DNA of 5,129 bases from Chitinophaga pinensis (GTDB taxonomy: Bacteria > Bacteroidota > Bacteroidia > M30B66): assembly GCA_943333015.1 (NCBI GenBank), contig CALQRR010000158.1, forward strand, positions 1 through 5,129, in the 5' to 3' direction. Below the pieces are notes generated by a model. It was not told where the DNA came from. It saw only the letters and a program-made list of their open reading frames with translations, and made no database searches. Position numbers and translations under genes: made by a program. How positions within the stretch are numbered: position 1 is the stretch's first letter; each line of letters opens with the position of its first letter. Of the stretch, positions 1 through 3,990 are shown piece by piece.

Positions 1-447
1 ATCGAAGTGTTCGAGTAATTCCTTGAAAAAGGCCAGATTGGAAAACAGAGAACCGCGGGGAATTGACCAATCATCGACCAGACTAAAAGGCACTCCTAAG
101 CCCACATCAAAAGAATGATTCACAGCTCTTCCTTGCCAAAATGGACTAGTGGGAACTGGCGGCAACGCATCCATGGCACAAATCATCAGAACGGGACGAG
201 CAGATTTTTGTGTAATTAAAACAGGCACGTCAATGGCCATGGTTGTTCGAGAAGTATGGGCTTCCATCAAACTCCGAAATGGCTCCCGAAGATGCGTCAG
301 TTGAGTACCTGCAATATTCTGATTTCCAGGGAGGTGATAGGAAGAAATTTGATCATAACACCGCTGTAAATTAGCCGATGGGAGAACCAACTGCTCCTGA
401 AGGATATCTATTACTCCGGGCTGAATTGAAAACCGATGCTCATTCAT
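1..447 (-). CDS. Unrecognised soluble protein, 3' end cut by window edge
   Basis: The frame is open from an ATG at 447-445 to the window edge, giving 149 visible residues with no stop. I do not recognise the protein. It begins MNEHRFSIQP and has no signal peptide or membrane segment in the visible part. Residues 85-93 (PVLMICAMD) look like a buried strand, followed by a proline-rich loop with aromatic residues (PPVPTSPFW, 96-104), a second hydrophobic run (VGLGVPFSLV, 115-124), and an amphipathic helix (136-148). This suggests an alpha/beta domain that continues outside the window. The start lies inside the end of the 61-aa membrane-protein gene (8-nt overlap), so the two are almost certainly co-transcribed and translationally coupled. 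A distant resemblance to the uracil-DNA-glycosylase-like fold crossed my mind, but no catalytic motif supports it. The coding call is good; the function is unknown. Confidence 0.75.
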   Translation of the reverse strand, partial: MNEHRFSIQPGVIDILQEQLVLPSANLQRCYDQISSYHLPGNQNIAGTQLTHLREPFRSLMEAHTSRTTMAIDVPVLITQKSARPVLMICAMDALPPVPTSPFWQGRAVNHSFDVGLGVPFSLVDDWSIPRGSLFSNLAFFKELLEHFD

Positions 448-625
448 AGATTAAACGAAATATCCAAAACCAAAAAGCAATCAAAATGGCAATGCCCAAA
501 ATGGCTCCAGCTACACCTACCCATTTGATGAGTTTTATACTAAAGAAATCAAGTTCCTGATCCAACTTCTGGTCATGGGTTTCTTGTTGATCGGTGCGCT
601 TTTCGCGTTGTTTTCTTAGACTCAT
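440..625 (-). CDS. Small single-pass membrane protein, 61 aa
   Basis: This small protein has a highly charged N-terminal half (residues 1-26, rich in K, R, E, D and Q, probably a short helix) and one hydrophobic segment at about 31-58 (KLIKWVGVAG, then an I/L/A/F/W-rich run), ending with a charged RLIYE tail. The layout fits a tail-anchored or single-pass inner-membrane protein. The frame could extend 17 codons upstream to a TTG at 676-674. I prefer the ATG at 625-623 because the extra residues overlap a promoter-like site and because an N-terminus starting MSLRKQREKR is more natural. The TGA stop (442-440) overlaps the next gene's ATG by 8 nt, so it heads at least a two-gene unit. The family is not recognised. 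Holin-like proteins have a similar shape, but no lysis genes are nearby. Confidence 0.7.
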   Translation of the reverse strand: MSLRKQREKRTDQQETHDQKLDQELDFFSIKLIKWVGVAGAILGIAILIAFWFWIFRLIYE

Positions 626-644
626 TATACTTAAATCATTGAAA

Positions 645-657
645 TCAAATATGTTCA
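645..657 (-). repeat. 13-bp motif copy 3, TGAACATATTTGA (one mismatch)
   Basis: The minus strand reads TGAACATATTTGA, one base different from the two exact copies at 2738-2750 and 3978-3990. It ends 19 nt before the ATG of the 61-aa membrane protein and overlaps the proposed -7 element. It may therefore be part of a promoter or an operator shared by neighbouring units. Confidence 0.35.
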
Positions 658-676
658 ACACTAAAACTTGTATCAA
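646..676 (-). promoter_or_regulatory. Candidate Bacteroidota-type promoter for the 61-aa gene
   Basis: Reading the minus strand there is a TTG at 676-674, a 20-nt spacer, and CATATTTG at 653-646. The latter differs from the Bacteroidota -7 consensus TAnnTTTG only at its first base. Known promoters of this type have the TTG-like -33 element about 19-21 nt upstream, so the spacing fits. The -7 box ends 20 nt before the ATG at 625, leaving a short 5' leader. The same bases form the third copy of the 13-bp motif described elsewhere. The call rests on pattern only. Confidence 0.4.
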
Positions 677-868
677 CTTCTAACAGGAATGCTTTTTTAT
701 TAGCGTATTTTATTTTTACAACACAAAGAGATCTAATTTAATAATTGGTGTTTTTTTTACCTGAACTCCTTTTAAAAAATCCAACAATATCCAATCCTGA
801 TCAGCATCGAATGTACATTTATCAGTAAAAAAATATCCATCGGGCCAGATTCGTTATTTAAACCAAAA

Positions 869-888
869 TTCATTGAGATTTCAATGAA
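869..888 (-). terminator. Possible terminator hairpin after the five-gene cluster
   Basis: A perfect 8-bp inverted repeat, TTCATTGA / TCAATGAA with a 4-nt loop, starts 78 nt downstream of the last stop of the cluster. On the minus strand it is followed directly by TTTTGGTTT. The position and the U-rich tail fit an intrinsic terminator for minus-strand transcription. The stem has only two G:C pairs, so it would be weak and could instead mark an mRNA 3' end. Confidence 0.4.
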
Positions 889-966
889 CAATATGCTTAT
901 ACATCCTGACCTTTCGCCTACTCAGCTAGCATTTACCTTTAGTATGTTACTGCATCGCATGACTGT

Positions 967-1359
967 TTATTCTTTACGATTATGATAATATATTGGGACT
1001 TTGAAAATAGACGCGAAGAAAATTCCAAGAGCTGTTTCACCTAAAAGACGATCTTTCAATAAACAGTAGTGATCAACAGGAGCTATGAAAAAACGCAAAA
1101 ACTGACTTAGTGAAAAAATGCATGAAAACGCAACAATCGCAATCAAAGGCCATTTTAACATTCCCTGTAATTTGCTGCTTAATAGAAATAATAATAAAAC
1201 AGGCATTACAATGCAATCGATGAATTGAAAAAAAGCATTGAGAAATGCATATGAAACAGGAACCGTATACCGAATCACCTTGTTCGACAAAAATTCCATA
1301 TCCTTTGTTTGTTTCGGAAATGGAATGATTTCATCCACCAAACTTTGAATAAATCCCAT
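967..1359 (-). CDS. Small integral membrane protein, 130 aa, last gene of the cluster
   Basis: The family is not recognised. The N-terminus (1-30) is amphipathic rather than a signal peptide (MGFIQSLVDEIIPFPKQT). Hydrophobic segments follow at about 35-61 (rich in F, L, V; contains FIDCIVMPVLLLFLL) and 69-93 (WPLIAIVAFSCIFSLSQFLRF), with a weaker one at 107-125. Between the last two is a polar HYCLLKDRLLGET region. The tail YYHNRKE is charged. Two or three membrane passes are likely. Its ATG (1359-1357) directly abuts the TAG stop of the 106-aa gene (1362-1360) with no gap, so translation is probably coupled and the two membrane proteins may act together. No enzyme or transport motif is visible. 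A pore-forming or membrane-anchoring role in the cluster is possible but not shown. Confidence 0.75.
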   Translation of the reverse strand: MGFIQSLVDEIIPFPKQTKDMEFLSNKVIRYTVPVSYAFLNAFFQFIDCIVMPVLLLFLLSSKLQGMLKWPLIAIVAFSCIFSLSQFLRFFIAPVDHYCLLKDRLLGETALGIFFASIFKVPIYYHNRKE

Positions 1360-1680
1360 CTAGCTTGGCTTTTGAAAAAAAGAAAAAAACAAGATCACCA
1401 ATGAAAATGCATTGGAAACAAGTGTACTAAAACCAAGGTAATACCAACCCTTATCTTGAGTTGGAGAAGACGTTTCAACAAAAGCCAAGGATAAATATCC
1501 AAAAGCAAATGCACATACAAGCGATAGAAAAATCCATCCCCATCCGCCATTCCCTTTTTTTCTGCTTCGAAATGCAAGGCAACTAAAAATAAAAGAAGCA
1601 AAGAAGGAGCTGATGAGATAGAATATGACTAGTGCCAATGAAAATCCAGCAGCGCCTTCTTGCTTTTTATTTTCTGCCAT
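1360..1680 (-). CDS. Small three-pass membrane protein, 106 aa
   Basis: The family is not recognised. After a charged start (MAENKKQEGA) there are three hydrophobic segments: about 12-37 (very F/S/L-rich), 47-68 (WGWIFLSLVCAFAFGYLSLAF) and 79-102 (YYLGFSTLVSNAFSLVILFF). A basic loop RSRKKG (38-43) lies between the first two, and a short polar loop with SSPTQDKG between the second and third. By the positive-inside rule the RSRKKG loop is cytoplasmic. Its ATG lies 14 nt inside the end of the 58-aa basic-protein gene, and its TAG stop abuts the next ATG, so it is tightly bound into the cluster. It has no signal peptidase site and no catalytic motif. Its size and position suggest it partners with the following 130-aa membrane protein. 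Confidence 0.75.
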   Translation of the reverse strand: MAENKKQEGAAGFSLALVIFYLISSFFASFIFSCLAFRSRKKGNGGWGWIFLSLVCAFAFGYLSLAFVETSSPTQDKGWYYLGFSTLVSNAFSLVILFFSFFQKPS

Positions 1681-1843
1681 TGCCCGGAATGATTTTAGCT
1701 AGTTGTTTCAGCACCTCTCGACCAACTTTCTGCTGCAAACCACCTTTCGTTGTGGGTATTCCAGTGGCCCGTGCAATGGATTGCTTGACTGCTGTAATAC
1801 CCAACAAACGGTTCAATGAGAATGAAAAACCGAATTTTCCCAT
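1667..1843 (-). CDS. 58-aa strongly basic microprotein
   Basis: This short gene runs from ATG (1843-1841) to TAA (1669-1667). It begins MGKFGFSFSLNRLLGITAVK, continues with IARATGIPTTKGG (23-35), and ends with a helix-prone basic stretch LQQKVGREVLKQLAKIIPG and the tail NGRK. It has 11 Lys/Arg (3, 12, 20, 25, 33, 39, 42, 46, 50, 57, 58) against one acidic residue (Glu43), so it should be very basic. There is no convincing membrane segment. It could bind nucleic acid or acidic lipid, or an acidic partner such as the tail of the preceding 150-aa protein. The reading frame is supported by context: its ATG overlaps the preceding TGA by one base (TGATG), and its end overlaps the next ATG by 14 nt. 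I have a vague impression of similar short F-S-F-S-x-x-R-x-x-G-I-x-x-x-K proteins elsewhere in bacteria, but I cannot name a family. Confidence 0.7.
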   Translation of the reverse strand: MGKFGFSFSLNRLLGITAVKQSIARATGIPTTKGGLQQKVGREVLKQLAKIIPGNGRK

Positions 1844-2295
1844 CAATGCGATTTTTTAGTTCGTTCGTTGCGATAATATTCATCGAGTGTTGTAAACTCT
1901 GTGGTGGCAAGCCATTCGTCAATGGACTTGAATCCTTTGGCTTTAACATCCTCCAACACATCTTCTTTGCGCATGGCCTGTCCGAGTGTATAGCGGTTGT
2001 TGATCAGGTAGGTTTCGTATTCGTTTGAAATCTGCACAATGATTCCAAAAACGTCTTTGAACGCTTGTTCAACTTCCCCTACGGTCATGGTTGCCTTGAT
2101 TTTCAATTTCCCGGAAGTCTCTGTCGCAGAAATCTGCTTCAACATCAACTTTTCATCCGCTAGATGACGTCCCTTGTAAACACGAAGTACCAAACCAAAA
2201 TTGTCGAAAAACTGACGCTGTAGTTCAACCACGAGCATAGAGGAACTGGGCTCAAAGTCACTGGCTTTGAACCGATCGAAAAATGAATTGAACAT
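1843..2295 (-). CDS. 150-aa small soluble protein with two related helix-strand units
   Basis: The family is not recognised. Two segments 50 residues apart look homologous: 21-40 (LVVELQRQFFDNFGLVLRVY) and 71-90 (TVGEVEQAFKDVFGIIVQIS). They share V, E, F, D, F and G at equivalent positions, each reading as an amphipathic helix ending in FG and then a beta strand. The C-terminal 40 residues (EDVLEDVKAKGF, then SIDEWL and a TLDEYY segment) are acidic-helical and end in a basic KKSH. The second unit aligns without gaps to residues 71-90 of the preceding 126-aa protein, so the two genes are probably old duplicates. I chose the ATG at 2295-2293; an in-frame TTG just before it (2298-2296) would add one residue. 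The gap to the upstream TAA is 3 nt, and the stop overlaps the next ATG (TGATG). No signal peptide; cytoplasmic location expected. Confidence 0.8.
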   Translation of the reverse strand: MFNSFFDRFKASDFEPSSSMLVVELQRQFFDNFGLVLRVYKGRHLADEKLMLKQISATETSGKLKIKATMTVGEVEQAFKDVFGIIVQISNEYETYLINNRYTLGQAMRKEDVLEDVKAKGFKSIDEWLATTEFTTLDEYYRNERTKKSH

Positions 2296-2298
2296 CAA

Positions 2299-2679
2299 TT
2301 AGAATTTTACAGGTTCACAGCCTTCTTCTTTCGCTGCTGCATTCAATCCCGCGAGCGTGTGGTCATCATATTTGGGACCTGTTGCCACCCATTTTCCATT
2401 ACGACGAAAATGAATGTTACAACGTACCGAAAATACATCCTGAAATTGTTTTTCAAACGAACGTACTTTCAAATTACCATGAATGGATAGATCGGATGCC
2501 CCTGTTGGTGTATAAACGCCCCCCATCGAAGTGACGCGTGCATTGGCAATGGTAAGATCCTCATTCACCGGTTTATCGTCAGGATAACGGAGGGATGCAT
2601 AGAGATACGGATATTCCTTTGCAAAATTCTTGTAAAATGACATTACTTTCTGCTTTCCGGATACTTTGAAGTCTGACAT
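2299..2679 (-). CDS. 126-aa small soluble protein, paralogue of its downstream neighbour
   Basis: The family is not recognised; it is the first gene of the five-gene cluster. Residues 11-19 (KVMSFYKNF) and 71-79 (KVRSFEKQF) repeat the pattern K-V-x-S-F-x-K-x-F, each followed by an aromatic or hydrophobic strand (YLYASLRY; VRCNIHF), so the protein appears to be two copies of one unit. The second copy aligns with residues 71-90 of the following 150-aa protein, sharing V72, E76, F79, D81, V82, F83 and I89. The stretch between the units (40-66) is polar with G, T and S. The C-terminus has RRNGKWVATG, then a DDHTLAGLNAAAKEEG helix and ends CEPVKF; there is no terminal diglycine. No signal peptide or membrane segment. 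ATG at 2679-2677 is the only sensible start. No Shine-Dalgarno sequence precedes it. Its TAA lies 3 nt before the next ATG. Confidence 0.8.
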   Translation of the reverse strand: MSDFKVSGKQKVMSFYKNFAKEYPYLYASLRYPDDKPVNEDLTIANARVTSMGGVYTPTGASDLSIHGNLKVRSFEKQFQDVFSVRCNIHFRRNGKWVATGPKYDDHTLAGLNAAAKEEGCEPVKF

Positions 2680-2704
2680 AATGTAGAGTCGAATTGATTG
2701 ATCT

Positions 2705-2735
2705 CAAAAATGAAAAGACGCCCCCTTAATTTCAG
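2705..2735 (-). promoter_or_regulatory. Weak candidate promoter ahead of the five-gene cluster
   Basis: The minus strand has CATTTTTG at 2712-2705, which matches TAnnTTTG except at the first base and ends 25 nt before the ATG at 2679. There is no good TTG at the proper distance: only CTG at 2735-2733 (20-nt spacer), while the real TTG (2741-2739) is 26 nt away. The match is therefore partial. The cluster could instead be read through from the regulator-like gene upstream. Confidence 0.25.
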
Positions 2736-2737
2736 GG

Positions 2738-2750
2738 TCAAGTATGTTCA
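2738..2750 (-). repeat. 13-bp motif copy 2, TGAACATACTTGA (exact)
   Basis: The minus strand reads TGAACATACTTGA, identical to 3978-3990. It lies 3 nt after the TAA of the 370-aa gene (2756-2754) and 58 nt before the ATG of the five-gene cluster, in a 74-nt gap. It could be an operator for the cluster or part of a readthrough-control element. A 4-bp stem with a 7-nt loop (2723-2737) follows immediately, but it is too weak to call a terminator. Confidence 0.35.
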
Positions 2751-2753
2751 TGT

Positions 2754-3866
2754 TTAGCGCCTTTGTTGCTTAAATCGCCTAGACCATCGAATACCACTTG
2801 GCTCGAGATTGAAAATTGTTTGACGAAGCATTTCTGGTTGATTGGCAAAGACCAAATCCACGTTTAAATACGAAAGCACTTCTTCCACATGAACCGTTTC
2901 CGATTTACAGTGCTTCAGAACTTCCAACAAGTGATGACAGATGACACGAATACCATATCCGTCTAGCTGCTCGTTATGGCAACGAACCCAGTGCAATGCA
3001 TCCGTAATTTTATTATTCATTCGTTTGTCATCACAATAAAAAGCATGGTAAATCCCCACGGAAAGAAAACGACCAATGTTAAATGGATGCATCTGCTCAA
3101 CGGAAATTGTCTCAATGCTCAGCTTGGAGCTGATCTGTTTAAAGCAGAGCTGAATGCCCGTGACATCTTGTTGTTTGAGATGATAATAAAACTGCATGCA
3201 TAAAGCGAAAATCAAATCATTCTGCGCATCGGCAGCATTATTATCAATGCTTTTGATATAGCAATCGAGTCCTTTGATATAGTTGGGCAATAGAAAGTCC
3301 GGATCGGCATTCAATTCAATAAACGACTTTCGAATAACAGGATATTGGATAAAACGCTTGTAAAATTCTGTTTCAGAGGAAGGATGCCGCTGTAGAATTT
3401 CGTGGAATAGTTCACCGAAATTATACATGAACCGATACGAATCAACATACTGAGGTGAACCAGACATCGCGTCAAAAAGCTGATGCAGTGGCTTCCAAGA
3501 AGATGTTGTTAGATTGAGAGCTACAAGGTTGTAGTTTAAATCAGTTTCACAAAAAACACCCACTTTTTGCAGTTGCTCCTCGGATGCTTGACATCCGGTG
3601 CAATAATCTTCCCAATTGGTATAAGGAAACGTTAACGAAGCCAATTTATCCAGTGTATCGAGGTAAAAATGATTGCTCGACGATACATTTAGAAATAACC
3701 GACTAAATGTTGAGGGAGAGATATACACCTCGTGGGTTTGACGAACTAATTCGGAAATGCGATCAGCGTCCGGTCGGTTCCTGACCATCATACCCAGTGT
3801 TGATTGCAAATCTTGCCTGAGGCGCTTGATGTACTTTTCGTCTAGTGAATGTTTGGGCTTCGGCAT
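2754..3866 (-). CDS. 370-aa putative HTH-containing regulatory protein
   Basis: The N-terminal 90 residues are basic (MPKPKH, KRLRQDL) and hold a possible helix-turn-helix: ISELVRQTHEVYISPSTFSRLF (37-58 region), then HFYLDTLDKLASL (66-78) and NWEDYC (84-89). The S-P-S-T-F-x-R-L-F / T-L-D-x-L-A / N-W-E-D-Y-C series resembles the N-terminal module of many uncharacterised Bacteroidota proteins, which is why I call it regulator-like. Residues 120-350 are mainly alpha-helical, rich in aromatic residues and Cys/His (FALCMQFYYHLKQQD; FLSVGIYHAFYCDD; ICHHLLEVLKHC), like a TPR-type helical bundle, and there is no membrane segment. The tail is very basic (RWSRRFKQQRR). It starts with ATG at 3866-3864 and is separated by 74 nt from the five-gene cluster in the same direction, so it may regulate or belong to it. 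DNA binding and any link to the cluster are inference. Confidence 0.75.
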   Translation of the reverse strand: MPKPKHSLDEKYIKRLRQDLQSTLGMMVRNRPDADRISELVRQTHEVYISPSTFSRLFLNVSSSNHFYLDTLDKLASLTFPYTNWEDYCTGCQASEEQLQKVGVFCETDLNYNLVALNLTTSSWKPLHQLFDAMSGSPQYVDSYRFMYNFGELFHEILQRHPSSETEFYKRFIQYPVIRKSFIELNADPDFLLPNYIKGLDCYIKSIDNNAADAQNDLIFALCMQFYYHLKQQDVTGIQLCFKQISSKLSIETISVEQMHPFNIGRFLSVGIYHAFYCDDKRMNNKITDALHWVRCHNEQLDGYGIRVICHHLLEVLKHCKSETVHVEEVLSYLNVDLVFANQPEMLRQTIFNLEPSGIRWSRRFKQQRR

Positions 3867-3987
3867 ATTCGATTCAAAATAAGAATGGCAATGAGCACAA
3901 TACGAAGGAAAGTTACAAGCAATGAACGGGTGAATAAAAATCCGGTTTTTGTTGAGATCCAGACTCCCAATGAGCGCTCAAGTATGT
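3867..3987. other. 121-nt intergenic stretch ahead of the regulator-like gene
   Basis: This gap separates the symporter stop from the ATG of the 370-aa gene. It contains the perfect palindrome TGAGCGCTCA and most of an exact 13-bp motif copy at its symporter end. On the minus strand an A5/T5 pair around CCGGA (near 3944-3958) could form a weak A:T-only stem, and TTATTTTG (3882-3875) resembles a -7 box but sits only 8 nt from the ATG and lacks a partner. I cannot point to one convincing promoter or terminator. Confidence 0.4.
3971..3980. repeat. 10-bp perfect palindrome TGAGCGCTCA
   Basis: The sequence is its own reverse complement, and its last three bases are the first three of the 13-bp motif copy at 3978-3990. 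Such a short perfect palindrome upstream of a regulator-like gene could be a dimer-binding operator. With no loop it is not a terminator. Confidence 0.3.
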
Positions 3988-3990
3988 TCA
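3978..3990 (-). repeat. 13-bp motif copy 1, TGAACATACTTGA (exact)
   Basis: The minus strand reads TGAACATACTTGA. Its first three bases are the TGA stop codon of the symporter gene, and it lies 111 nt before the ATG of the 370-aa protein. It is identical to 2738-2750 and one base from 645-657. All three copies have the same orientation relative to transcription. Confidence 0.35.

Larger units (their letters stand above)
626..966. other. 341-nt noncoding stretch between two minus-strand units
   Basis: This AT-rich stretch separates the end of the five-gene cluster (TAA at 969-967) from the start of the 61-aa gene. It holds a perfect 8-bp inverted repeat at 869-888 (possible terminator), a promoter-like site at 646-676, and a 45-codon minus-strand open segment at 719-853 without any start codon. 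A T8 run at 751-758 (A8 on the minus strand) lies inside that segment. The plus-strand sequence AGTATGTT at 941-948 matches the core of the 13-bp motif but diverges at both ends. I see no tRNA, structured RNA or gene with a credible start here. Confidence 0.6.

Noticed and set aside
626..676. TTG-initiated extension of the 61-aa membrane protein to 78 residues
   Set aside because: The added codons overlap the promoter-like element and the 13-bp motif, and the internal ATG gives a typical charged N-terminus.
884..985. 33-codon plus-strand frame from ATG at 884
   Set aside because: It overlaps half of the hairpin and the end of the 130-aa gene, is short, and has no context as the only plus-strand gene.
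1395..1601. 68-codon minus-strand frame
   Set aside because: It lies wholly inside the 106-aa membrane-protein gene in another frame; the 106-aa gene is supported by its junctions with both neighbours.
1632..1859. 75-codon plus-strand open frame, and similar plus-strand frames at 1816-2028, 2976-3203 and 3949-4140
   Set aside because: They lie antisense to well-supported minus-strand genes or across gene ends, and their translations show no coherent domain or hydrophobic pattern.
1695..1961. 88-codon minus-strand open frame starting MCWRMLKPKD
   Set aside because: It overlaps the ends of the 150-aa and 58-aa genes in another frame. Those two genes have coupled starts and stops and sensible proteins; this frame has a Cys/Trp/His-rich, non-protein-like composition.
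1667..2679. Ubiquitin-like conjugation system
   Set aside because: The helix-strand-YKG pattern is suggestive of a beta-grasp fold, but no protein here ends in diglycine and no E1-, E2- or protease-like gene is visible. It is kept only as a fold hypothesis.
2717..2739. Possible terminator hairpin between the 370-aa gene and the five-gene cluster
   Set aside because: Only four contiguous base pairs (2723-2726 with 2734-2737) form before a bulge. A T-rich stretch follows on the minus strand, but the stem is too weak to claim.
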